A stretch of DNA of 14,230 nt from positions 1 to 14,230 of the forward strand of contig JAGGAG010000056.1 of NCBI GenBank assembly GCA_017889745.1. The letters are read 5' to 3'. The notes below the pieces were generated by a model. It did not search any database. It was not told the DNA's origin and saw only the letters and a list, made by a program, of their open reading frames with translations. Below, piece by piece: positions 1-5,854 of this stretch (within the stretch, counting starts at the first letter, position 1; each line of letters starts with the position of its first letter). Position numbers and translations under genes: made by a program. Source of the stretch: Gemmatimonadota bacterium (GTDB lineage Bacteria > Gemmatimonadota > Gemmatimonadetes > Gemmatimonadales > GWC2-71-9).

Positions 1-411
1 AGCGAAGCAATGCTGAGTGTCCTTCGCACGGCGGCGGTACTCGATCATGAGCTGAACGAGGTCCTCAGGCCACACGGCATGACGCTGACGCAGTACAACG
101 TACTGCGCATTCTCCGCGGGACGGGGGAGGCCGGGCTCTGTGGGCGTGAGGTGGGGGAACGGCTGATCTCCCCGGTGCCCGATGTGTCGCGCCTGCTGGA
201 GCGGATGGAGGATCTCGGCGTCGTTCGGCGTGAGCGCGACGACCAGGACCGGCGCCATGTAACGGCGCGGATTACCGAGACCGGGCGGCGGCTCCTGGAG
301 ACGGTCACCCCGGAGCTCGATGCGGTTGAGCGGGCACGGTTCGGCGGGCTCAGCGAGTCGGCGCTGCAGGCGGTGATTGCCGCACTGGCCCATGTTCGCG
401 AGGCGGCTTGA
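1..411 (+). CDS. MarR family transcriptional regulator (5' end outside window)
   Basis: Winged-helix DNA-binding regulator, probably acting as a dimeric repressor that responds to a small phenolic or oxidative ligand. The frame is open to the window edge. The first ATG (10) would give 133 residues, somewhat short for MarR proteins (usually about 140-160), so the true start is probably upstream. Counting from that ATG: an N-terminal dimerisation helix, the fold around LTQYNVLRILR (about 26-36), a recognition helix in SPVPDVSRLLERMEDLG (about 54-70), and the wing RRERDDQDRRHVTARIT (about 73-89), which carries the typical D-x-R-D/R-R pattern. A C-terminal helix completes the dimer interface. The stop lies 60 nt before a DoxX gene on the same strand. 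MarR-DoxX pairs are common, so DoxX is the likely target, possibly along with autoregulation. Ligand unknown. Confidence 0.88.
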   Translation, partial: SEAMLSVLRTAAVLDHELNEVLRPHGMTLTQYNVLRILRGTGEAGLCGREVGERLISPVPDVSRLLERMEDLGVVRRERDDQDRRHVTARITETGRRLLETVTPELDAVERARFGGLSESALQAVIAALAHVREAA

Positions 412-453
412 TTGCGTTCGTGATGTAGATGTTATAACAGTAACCGTTGCAAC
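412..453 (+). promoter_or_regulatory. Candidate promoter and MarR-type operator for the DoxX gene
   Basis: This short AT-rich gap in a GC-rich region holds a possible -35 TTGCGT (412-417) and -10 TATAAC (433-438), with a short 15-nt spacer. Two perfect 8-bp palindromes sit on it: GTTATAAC (431-438), which covers the -10, and GTTGCAAC (446-453). Their spacing is 15 bp and they share the form GTTNNAAC. This arrangement suits a dimeric MarR repressor blocking polymerase. Binding by the neighbouring MarR protein is inference. Confidence 0.5.
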
Positions 454-471
454 TTTTAAGGAGTGTCTCAC

Positions 472-1014
472 ATGTCTGACAACGTGCTCGATCTCGCTAC
501 CCTGAGCGCCGGCCTGCTGGTCGCGCGCCTGGTGCTGGGGCTCGCCATGGCCGCCCATGGCTCACAGAAGCTGCTCGGCTGGTTCGGCGGTTACGGCATC
601 AAGGGCACCGGCGGGTTCTTCGAATCGCTGGGTTTCCGGCCTGGCGCGGCCTTCGCGACGGCCGCGGCACTCAGTGAAGTCGCCGGCGGCTTGCTGGTGG
701 CGCTCGGCTTCCTCGGCCCGATCGGCCCCGCCCTCATCGTCGGCGTGATGATCGTGGCCGCGGTTTCCGTGCACCTCAAGCACGGTTTCTTTGCCGGTAC
801 CAATGGCATCGAGATTCCGTTCCTGTATGCCGGTGGTGCGGTCGCCCTGGCGCTGGCCGGCCCGGGCCTCTACTCGCTGGACGCTGCGCTCGGTATCCAG
901 GGACTGTGGACACCTGCCCTGGTGTGGGGCGCGCTGGCGGTCGGTATCGTGGGCGGGTTCGCCAACCTGCTGCTCCGGCGCCCGGCGCCTGTGGCAGTGG
1001 CGGCCCAGCACTAG
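472..1014 (+). CDS. DoxX family membrane protein
   Basis: Integral membrane protein of 180 residues with four predicted helices, the usual size and topology for DoxX. Residues 26-40 (MAAHGSQKLLGWFGG) match the family signature, with H29, K33 and the aromatic-GG turn. A conserved Glu (E69) opens helix two (SEVAGGLLVALGFL). Helices three and four follow at about 85-102 and 116-132, with a further hydrophobic stretch at 147-168. DoxX-like proteins are linked to thiol/quinone stress (CatD, MhqP types) and to respiratory-complex partners, but the biochemical role is poorly defined. The start is ATG 472: TAAGGAG ends at 463, 8 nt upstream. A GTG at 463 overlaps that Shine-Dalgarno and is unlikely. 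The upstream MarR gene probably controls it. Confidence 0.87.
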   Translation: MSDNVLDLATLSAGLLVARLVLGLAMAAHGSQKLLGWFGGYGIKGTGGFFESLGFRPGAAFATAAALSEVAGGLLVALGFLGPIGPALIVGVMIVAAVSVHLKHGFFAGTNGIEIPFLYAGGAVALALAGPGLYSLDAALGIQGLWTPALVWGALAVGIVGGFANLLLRRPAPVAVAAQH

Positions 1015-1031
1015 GCTCGTCATGGCGATGC

Positions 1032-1072
1032 GCGGCCCGGTATTCCCCCTACATGGAGGGATACCGGGCCGC
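1032..1072. terminator. Bidirectional hairpin between convergent DoxX and DUF1697 genes
   Basis: A perfect 12-bp inverted repeat, GCGGCCCGGTAT (1032-1043) with ATACCGGGCCGC (1061-1072), extends inward by CCC/GGG pairing around a small loop. It lies 17 nt after the DoxX stop and overlaps the last codons and TAG stop (1049-1051) of DUF1697, so one structure could serve both strands. Neither side has a U-tract, so intrinsic termination is not assured. Confidence 0.6.
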
Positions 1073-1591
1073 GAGTCGCGTCATGGTGTTGATGTTGCGG
1101 AAGGTGGCCTTCGCCTTGAGTGTTCGCTCGAACACCGTGTTGGACAGCTTCGAGTCGCTCTGCCGGCCGGCACGGCGAATCCAGTACATCTCCCGTCCGT
1201 TCACGTGGAAGTCGTCGATGTCGGTGCGGAGCGCCAGCACCGCCTTCTTCGTGGGGGCGTCGGGCGGGTCGCGCAGGAGGCCGACGACCAGCGCACCGGC
1301 GGATGCGAGCTGCGCCGCGGTGAATGGCTTGTAGCGCGCCACGTTCGCAACCTCCGCGTCGCTTCGAATGAAGGTGGCCACCTCGTAGCCGAGCGCCTGA
1401 TGCAGGTATCGCTCGATCCTCTCCTCGAGGGTCGCGGCCCGGGCCGCCGAGCGGAAGATCACGTTGCCGCTGGCGATGAATGTCTCGACGTCGTGCAGGC
1501 CCAGTGCCTCGAACAGTTGCTTGAGCCGGGCCATGGTGACGGTGTGCCCGCCCACGTTGATCGCGCGGAGAAAGGCGATGTGCCGTGGCAT
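1049..1591 (-). CDS. DUF1697 domain-containing protein
   Basis: Soluble protein of 180 residues that matches DUF1697 along its whole length. The N-terminus MPRHIAFLRAINVGG, then the LKQLFEALGL helix and FIASGNVIF (about residues 38-46), are family hallmarks. So is the C-terminal block SDSKLSNTVFERTLKAKATFRNINTMTRL (about 143-171). The fold is ferredoxin-like; no enzymatic role is established. The start is ATG 1591, because the family begins at MPRHIAFLRAI; a longer frame would add 19 residues of low-complexity Arg-rich sequence. Its ATG overlaps the TGA of the upstream GNAT gene (TGATG), so translation is probably coupled. No separate promoter is visible. The last codons lie inside the shared terminator-like hairpin. 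Confidence 0.88.
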   Translation of the reverse strand: MPRHIAFLRAINVGGHTVTMARLKQLFEALGLHDVETFIASGNVIFRSAARAATLEERIERYLHQALGYEVATFIRSDAEVANVARYKPFTAAQLASAGALVVGLLRDPPDAPTKKAVLALRTDIDDFHVNGREMYWIRRAGRQSDSKLSNTVFERTLKAKATFRNINTMTRLAARYPSM

Positions 1592-2073
1592 CAGGCTGCC
1601 CCGCCCAGCAGGCGCTCCATCCCGAACGATTCCTCGTCGACGCCGCACTCATGGAGTGTGCGGGTGCTCCGGAACACGGTGTATCCGCGGCGGCGGTAGA
1701 ACTCGAGTGCTCGGGGGTTGAACGACGAGCAGGTGAGCCAGCTGCGCGAGAAGCCGCGGCTCCGTACGACGTCCTCGCCGTGCCGCAGCAGGCTCGAGCC
1801 GATGCCCTGGTCCTGGTAGTCGGGATGGATCCAGAGCCCGTCGATCTCGTCCAGGGTGGGCTGCATGAGGCCCGCGATCACACCATCGCGCTCCAGCACG
1901 AACATGTCGGCCCAGGACGCGGGATAGGCGGTGGACTCACGGTCCTCCCGTATCCATTGCTGGATGAGCGGGAACGGTGCGGTGAAGCCGAACGCGCTCA
2001 GGAACGAGCGGCGCGCGACCTCGATCATGCGGGGAACGTCGGCCTCGGTGGCGGGCCGGATCGCGGGGGGCAT
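1591..2073 (-). CDS. GNAT family N-acetyltransferase
   Basis: Acetyl-CoA-dependent acyltransferase of 160 residues, one GNAT domain. Motif A is clear: beta-4 IDGLWIHPDY (77-86) followed by the pyrophosphate-binding loop Q87-D-Q-G90-I-G92. Motif B follows with SSFNPRALEFYRRRGYTVF (about 116-134), including the usual N-x-x-A-x-x-F-Y-x-R-x-G-Y helix and strand. The substrate cannot be inferred; the N-terminal part (residues 1-60) that would form the acceptor site is not diagnostic. It starts at ATG 2073 (MPPAIRPATEADV, a typical GNAT beginning). It is cotranscribed with DUF1697 through a one-base stop/start overlap. No toxin-type partner such as an RHH antitoxin is present. Confidence 0.88.
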   Translation of the reverse strand: MPPAIRPATEADVPRMIEVARRSFLSAFGFTAPFPLIQQWIREDRESTAYPASWADMFVLERDGVIAGLMQPTLDEIDGLWIHPDYQDQGIGSSLLRHGEDVVRSRGFSRSWLTCSSFNPRALEFYRRRGYTVFRSTRTLHECGVDEESFGMERLLGGAA

Positions 2074-2101
2074 GAAAGGCGCAGAGGGTCAGGCGGCCGC
2101 T

Positions 2102-2362
2102 CTACTGGTCCGGGCGGGGCGGGGGCGCCGGTTGCGTGTCCCGAGGCCGTGTCAGGAGGCGCTCGGAGAGGTCGAGCCGCTCCTCGAGCAGCGCGACCCG
2201 CTGGTGCACCTCATCGAGTTGGGCATCCCGTCGCGCGACCTCATCCTCGAGGCGCGCGTGCTCGCCATCAAGCCGCTTCTGGCGGTTCCAGAGCACGATG
2301 CCGATCCAGATCGCCCCGATGATGAGGCCGTTCATCATGGCCCACGCGAAGGTGCCGACCAT
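2102..2362 (-). CDS. Small membrane-anchored coiled-coil protein, PspB-like in layout
   Basis: Protein of 86 residues that I do not recognise with certainty. One transmembrane helix (about 5-25, FAWAMMNGLIIGAIWIGIVLW) is followed by a basic stop-transfer patch (NRQKR). A charged, heptad-like coiled coil (about 33-68, ending RVALLEERLDLSERLL) comes next, then a Pro-rich tail. The layout and the R-V-x-x-L-E-x-x-L-D pattern resemble phage-shock protein PspB, an inner-membrane partner of PspC, but no pspA or pspC lies nearby. ATG 2362 is preceded by GAGGG about 8 nt upstream. It sits just downstream of the tRNA-Ser gene on the same strand and 28 nt before the GNAT gene, so it may lead that short operon. 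Confidence 0.68.
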   Translation of the reverse strand: MVGTFAWAMMNGLIIGAIWIGIVLWNRQKRLDGEHARLEDEVARRDAQLDEVHQRVALLEERLDLSERLLTRPRDTQPAPPPRPDQ

Positions 2363-2389
2363 TGACGACCCTCGATGAGGAAGTCGAAG

Positions 2390-2476
2390 CGGCGTGGGTG
2401 AGATTCGAACTCACGGAACCGTTTCCGGTTCGGCGGTTTTCAAGACCGCTGCCTTAAACCACTCGGCCACCACGCC
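2390..2476 (-). tRNA. tRNA-Ser (anticodon UGA)
   Basis: Class II tRNA of 87 nt. The acceptor stem pairs GGCGTGG (2476-2470) with CCACGCC (2397-2391) perfectly, with G as discriminator at 2390. The anticodon stem-loop GCGGT-CTTGAAA-ACCGC presents UGA, reading UCA and other UCN serine codons. A long variable arm (GAACC/GGTTC) and a T-arm GTGAG-TTCGAAT-CTCAC follow, all as expected for serine tRNA. The 3' CCA is not encoded, so a CCA-adding enzyme is needed. No integrase or duplicated 3' end is seen nearby, so it is not an evident integration site. Confidence 0.96.
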
Positions 2477-2487
2477 TCGCCAACAAG

Positions 2488-3072
2488 TTATGCAGGCCCC
2501 CGGAGCGCCGCCTTGATGCGGTCCAGAATGGCGTGCTCCTGGGCCGAGACGCCGTGGCTCAACCCGAGCAGCCGGTCGAGCCCGCCGGATGCCTCGGCCA
2601 CCTGGTGGCAGGCCTTGGCGAAGACGGCCACACGCTCCTCCCGCTCTGCCCTCGGGAGCACGGCGAGCCCGGCCTGGATGACTTCGGCCGCCGTATCGAA
2701 CAGCTCGTTCGCCGGACGCTTGCGAAGCCACTCGACGAGCTGCGCGTAGGCCGGGGAACTCTCCTCGAGGCCGCGTCCCCTCGCGAGGCGCAGGACGGTC
2801 TCGCGTTCCTGCTCCGTGACCTTGCCCCCGGCCCAGGCGATCTGGACCAGCGGTGCCAGGAGGAGCGCGGGGCCGGTGTCGAGGGTCACGCCGAGGTCGA
2901 TGACCCGCTGCAGCAGCTCCGGCTGATCCACCTGCAGCTTTTCCGCCAGCGCCCTGGCAATGGCCTCGAGCCGGTCCTTCTCCCGCAGCTTCTCGATCAG
3001 TTCCGCGTCATGCACCAGGGCCCACTGTTCCTCGAACGCGCGCTCCCGGTCCTTGAAGATGTCCCCTGACAT
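2488..3072 (-). CDS. TerB-like protein with N-terminal zeta-like helix segment
   Basis: Soluble, mostly helical protein of 194 residues. Residues 5-48 (IFKDRERAFEEQWALVHDAELIEKLREKDRLE...) resemble the start of the DUF1476/ATPase-inhibitor zeta type, with F-x-D-R-E-x-x-F-E. From about 70 to 190 the sequence follows the TerB/DjlA-like helical fold: LVQIAWAGGKVTEQERETVLRLARGRG (75-101) contains the A-W-A-x-G-x-V-x-x-x-E-R motif that places metal-binding acids in TerB. A second half (about 160-190, ASGGLDRLLGLSHGVSAQEHAILDRI) repeats the theme. I recall similar full-length proteins in diverse bacteria, all uncharacterised. There is no ter operon here, so tellurite resistance should not be assumed. 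ATG 3072 follows GGTGGAA; an upstream extension would run into the divergent gene. Confidence 0.72.
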   Translation of the reverse strand: MSGDIFKDRERAFEEQWALVHDAELIEKLREKDRLEAIARALAEKLQVDQPELLQRVIDLGVTLDTGPALLLAPLVQIAWAGGKVTEQERETVLRLARGRGLEESSPAYAQLVEWLRKRPANELFDTAAEVIQAGLAVLPRAEREERVAVFAKACHQVAEASGGLDRLLGLSHGVSAQEHAILDRIKAALRGPA

Positions 3073-3105
3073 GGCTGTTTCCACCGGTTGGAAGGTGGGC
3101 AAGGA

Positions 3106-3111
3106 TACATT
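3106..3111 (+). promoter_or_regulatory. Candidate extended -10 of a leaderless gene
   Basis: TACATT fits TAnnnT and ends 6 nt before ATG 3118, which places transcription start at or within a base or two of the start codon. An AAGGA (3101-3105) ends 12 nt before the ATG, too distant for a good Shine-Dalgarno. No convincing -35 is seen. The same layout recurs at 9251-9256 and 13646-13651. Confidence 0.4.
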
Positions 3112-3117
3112 GCACGA

Positions 3118-3603
3118 ATGCGTCACTTCGTCCTGCTCTGCCTCATTGCCTCCGCGTGCCGCGAAGCGCCGACTCGCTCCGCGCCGGGTGACACCGCCTT
3201 TGCCGCGATGCAGAACCGTGGCCAGGAGGCGATGGGTGTGGACCAGTACACCTCGACCCATCGGTTCGACGACTTGCCCGACGGGGGCCGGATCGTGTTG
3301 CAGCGAGATCCCGCCGACACCACCGGCGTGCGCACCATCCGGGAGCACCTCCAGCACATCGCCCTGTCGTTTGCCGGCGGCGACTTCAGCCTCCCGGGCT
3401 TCGTGCACGCCGACACCGTGCCGGGGACGGCCGTCATGGCGGCGAGGCGCGACCTCATCACCTATGAGTTTAAGCCACTGCCCGGGGGCGGCCAGGTGCT
3501 GCTCGCCACCAGCGATTCCGCCGCCGCATCGGCGATTCACGCCTTCCTGGCCTTCCAGCGCCAGGATCATCGCGCCGGCGGCATGGTGCAGCACCGGCAC
3601 TGA
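3118..3603 (+). CDS. Small histidine-rich lipoprotein of an uncharacterised family
   Basis: Protein of 161 residues. The N-terminus MRHFVLLCLIASAC is a short lipoprotein signal ending at C14; alanine at -3 makes the lipobox imperfect. The mature part has blocks I recall from a widespread uncharacterised family: T-x-H-R-F-D-D-L-P-D-G-G (46-57), REHLQHIALSFAGGDFSLPGFVH (75-97), LPGGGQVLLATSDSAAASAIHAFLAFQRQDH (121-151). Members are sometimes mislabelled 'aspartate carbamoyltransferase', but no carbamoyl-phosphate-binding motif is present. Histidines H48, H77, H80, H97, H141 and H151 are spread through the conserved blocks, which would suit metal binding; this is inference. Start at ATG 3118 gives the signal peptide; a longer frame from 3088 spoils it. 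Divergent from the TerB-like gene by 45 nt. Confidence 0.72.
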   Translation: MRHFVLLCLIASACREAPTRSAPGDTAFAAMQNRGQEAMGVDQYTSTHRFDDLPDGGRIVLQRDPADTTGVRTIREHLQHIALSFAGGDFSLPGFVHADTVPGTAVMAARRDLITYEFKPLPGGGQVLLATSDSAAASAIHAFLAFQRQDHRAGGMVQHRH

Positions 3604-3615
3604 GGCAGTGCCGGT
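3593..3615. terminator. Bidirectional hairpin between convergent genes
   Basis: A perfect 10-bp stem, ACCGGCACTG (3593-3602) with CAGTGCCGGT (3606-3615), and a 3-nt loop AGG. The loop begins with the last base of the lipoprotein's TGA stop (3601-3603). The DUF2723 stop (TAA, 3618-3620) follows 3 nt beyond the stem. Its position suits a shared terminator for both strands, but there is no T-run on either side. Confidence 0.6.
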
Positions 3616-3617
3616 CC

Positions 3618-5756
3618 TTAGTGGATCGGCTGCAGGTTGATCCGGATCGCCTGGGCGATCGAGTCGGCCTCCGCCGCCTTTGCGAGATTCCCCTTCGTGC
3701 GCAACGTCTCCGCCAGTCCGCGATAGAGCACGGCGTAGAGCTGCAGGATCGACGCCGACGGCGGGTCCACCCAGCCGCGCGGCCGCGGGCGCGCGATGGC
3801 CTTCCAGTGATAGACGTTCCACAAGAGGTTGTCGGTGCGCGGATAGTCCATCAAGCCAAGCACCGGGTTGTCCACCAGCGAATCGCTCATCGTCGTGGCC
3901 GGGCGGGTCATCAGCTTGCGGACCATGCCCTGCGTCACCAGGTACTGGCTCAGGCCGAGCGTCTGGTCGGGATACCCGCCGTCACTCCAGGAAAAGTAGA
4001 TCGGCCGCTTGCCGAGGTTCTGGCGGATGATGGCGACTACGGCGAGGTCCTGCAGCATGAGGTAATCGCCGCCGAACCGGATCTGCACGCTGTCCACCTG
4101 CAGCCCCGCACCCTTCTGCACCTGCATGTACTCCGGCAGGCTGTCGAGCTGGGCCTCCGTGAAGCCGAACACCGGTTCGGTGGGGTGGGTCCACTTCTGC
4201 ACCGAGGTGCCGCCCGCCGGGGCGGCACTCGTGTCGCTGCCCCAGAGTGCCACCGACCTGCCCGGGTCGAACTCGGGAGTCGGGCGGCGGCGAAGCTGGC
4301 GCAGGTGCCAGCGGGTGTTCATCAGCGAGAGGTTCGCGAGCGTGACGTCGGGCCGCACGCCCTCCACCTCCTGGGCGTACCAGAGCGGGAAGGTGTCGTT
4401 GTCGCCGGCGGTGATGAGGATGCCGTACGGCTCCACCGACTCGAGCAGGTCGACCGCAAAGTCGCGAGCGGCCGTCTCGTGGGCCCGGCTCGCCGTGGCG
4501 TGATTGCCGAACAGCGGGACGAGCCCGAGGAGCAGCACCGGGCTCGCCGCGATCCAGCCCGCCTTGCCGTCGCCCTTCCGCATGCTGTCGGCGATGAAGC
4601 GCATCAGGCCGCCGATGCCGCCCGCCACGAGCAGGCCCCACGCGGCGAACGAGGCCACGAAGAAGTAGTCGCGCTCCCGGACCTCGCGCGGCAGGTCGGG
4701 CTGCTCCGGGTGCATGGAGTAGCCGTACTTGAAGTTGAGGTAGAACACCAGCAGCGGCACGAGGGTGAAGAAGAACACCAGCGCCATGGCGGCGTTGCGC
4801 CTGTTGGTGCGCCAGTAGGTGATGAAGCCGGCCACGCCGAGCGTGGTGAAGATGGCGGTGGCGATGCGGCTCCAGCCGCCCCAGTCACGCGCGAACTGCC
4901 ACGACCAGTACTGCCAGTAGTTCTGGAACTGCGACAGCAGGTCGGCCTGGCGCTGGTCGATGCCCGGCTTGGCGTACTGGACGCGATTGAGCACGTCGCT
5001 CAGCGCCTGGCTGAAGAACCCGATCGGCTCGCCCTCGTTGATGGGCGGGAACTGCGCCGCGCGGATCGGCATGTAGATGTAGTTGATCGAGATCCCGACC
5101 ACCGCCGCGGCGATGACCGCGACCCAGAGCCACGGCTTGAGGATCACGCGCCAGTCGGTCCACAGCACGTAGAGCCCCACGGCCGGTGCCGCGAGCACGC
5201 CCATCATGTGGTTGGTGGAACTGAGCGCCAGCACGTAGGCGATGAGCACCAGCCACCGGTCGCGCCGCGGGCCCTCCGGCTCGTCGCCCCAGTGGATGCA
5301 GAGCCACATCACGATGGCGATGGAGAGCAGAGACACGGTGTAGACCTTCTCGTTCACCGTGGACTGGTTCCACACCGTCCAGCTCATGGCGCTGACGAAG
5401 ATGCCGGCGAAAGCGGCCCCGTAACGGGCCCACTTGACCGGCACGACCGGCCGCAGCCAGCGCTCGGCGATGAGGAACCAGAGCCCCGCCGCCGTGGCAC
5501 TCGTCACCGCCGCAAAGAGGTTGACGCGCTCGGCGTACGACGCCGCCAGCGGCAGCAGCGCAAAGACGTGCGCCATGAGCGTGAACAGCGGGTTGCCGGG
5601 CGGGTGGGGAATGCCCAGCACCTTCGCGGCGGCGATGTACTCGGAGGTGTCCCAGAAGGCCGTCGTCGGGGCCAGCGTGGCGAGGTAGACGCCGAGCACC
5701 ACCGCCGAGGCCAGCGCCGCGGCGAAGTAGGGAGGGCGGGAAGACTCAGTCTGCAA
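3618..5756 (-). CDS. DUF2723 domain-containing membrane protein (putative glycosyltransferase, PMT-like)
   Basis: Integral membrane protein of 712 residues, of normal family length. DUF2723 lies at the N-terminus. The first loop carries FWDTSEYI (34-41) and GIPHPPGNP (48-56); acidic D36/E39 match the catalytic-loop position of protein O-mannosyltransferase/GT-C enzymes. About ten hydrophobic helices run to roughly residue 415. A soluble C-terminal part has conserved stretches such as ILITAGDNDTFPLWYAQEVEGVRPDV and RPIYFSWSDGGYPDQTLG, and ends in a TPR-like helix pair. The likely role is transfer of a lipid-linked sugar to protein or glycan on the periplasmic side; donor and acceptor are unknown. 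The start is TTG 5756, supported by GGAG (5767-5764) 7 nt upstream; the next in-frame ATG falls beyond the motif loop. It follows purH across a repeat-rich gap and may be separately transcribed. Confidence 0.88.
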   Translation of the reverse strand: MQTESSRPPYFAAALASAVVLGVYLATLAPTTAFWDTSEYIAAAKVLGIPHPPGNPLFTLMAHVFALLPLAASYAERVNLFAAVTSATAAGLWFLIAERWLRPVVPVKWARYGAAFAGIFVSAMSWTVWNQSTVNEKVYTVSLLSIAIVMWLCIHWGDEPEGPRRDRWLVLIAYVLALSSTNHMMGVLAAPAVGLYVLWTDWRVILKPWLWVAVIAAAVVGISINYIYMPIRAAQFPPINEGEPIGFFSQALSDVLNRVQYAKPGIDQRQADLLSQFQNYWQYWSWQFARDWGGWSRIATAIFTTLGVAGFITYWRTNRRNAAMALVFFFTLVPLLVFYLNFKYGYSMHPEQPDLPREVRERDYFFVASFAAWGLLVAGGIGGLMRFIADSMRKGDGKAGWIAASPVLLLGLVPLFGNHATASRAHETAARDFAVDLLESVEPYGILITAGDNDTFPLWYAQEVEGVRPDVTLANLSLMNTRWHLRQLRRRPTPEFDPGRSVALWGSDTSAAPAGGTSVQKWTHPTEPVFGFTEAQLDSLPEYMQVQKGAGLQVDSVQIRFGGDYLMLQDLAVVAIIRQNLGKRPIYFSWSDGGYPDQTLGLSQYLVTQGMVRKLMTRPATTMSDSLVDNPVLGLMDYPRTDNLLWNVYHWKAIARPRPRGWVDPPSASILQLYAVLYRGLAETLRTKGNLAKAAEADSIAQAIRINLQPIH

Positions 5757-5781
5757 AGCCGTACTCCAGTTAGGTGACAGC

Positions 5782-5849
5782 GTGAACGGTGAACAGTGAG
5801 CGGTGAACGGGAACTGCCTCCCGTTAACCGTTGACCCTCGACCGTTTGC
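5782..5849. repeat. Inverted block of degenerate 7-bp repeats forming an imperfect hairpin
   Basis: Four heptamers read GTGAACG, GTGAACA, GTGAGCG, GTGAACG (5782-5809). After a short spacer, four heptamers of the complementary type follow: CGTTAAC, CGTTGAC, CCTCGAC, CGTTTGC (5822-5849). The centre forms a perfect 7-bp stem AACGGGA/TCCCGTT with loop ACTGCC; the flanks pair imperfectly, with several G-T pairs. The block fills most of the 98-nt gap between the purH stop and the DUF2723 start. It could act as a 3' stabiliser or weak terminator for purNH. It is not a CRISPR array: units are 7 bp and contiguous. Confidence 0.75.
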
Positions 5850-5854
5850 GCAGC

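Noticed and set aside
1049..2073. GNAT plus DUF1697 as a toxin-antitoxin pair
   Set aside because: GNAT toxins pair with small RHH antitoxins encoded upstream. DUF1697 is a 180-residue folded protein of another type encoded downstream.
2390..2476. tRNA-Ser as an attachment site for an integrated element
   Set aside because: No integrase nearby and no duplicate of the tRNA 3' end seen; flanking genes look like ordinary chromosome.
2488..3072. Tellurite-resistance locus
   Set aside because: Only a TerB-like fold is present; no terA, terC, terD or terZ. The name reflects the fold, not a demonstrated function.
3621..5777. 718-codon open frame antisense to the DUF2723 gene
   Set aside because: Low-complexity Arg/His/Val/Ala-rich translation with no motif. 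Long antisense frames are expected opposite high-GC genes with strong third-position bias, and the minus-strand protein is clearly conserved.
5782..5849. Heptamer block as a CRISPR array
   Set aside because: Units are 7 bp and contiguous, with no spacers of uniform length and no cas gene in the window.
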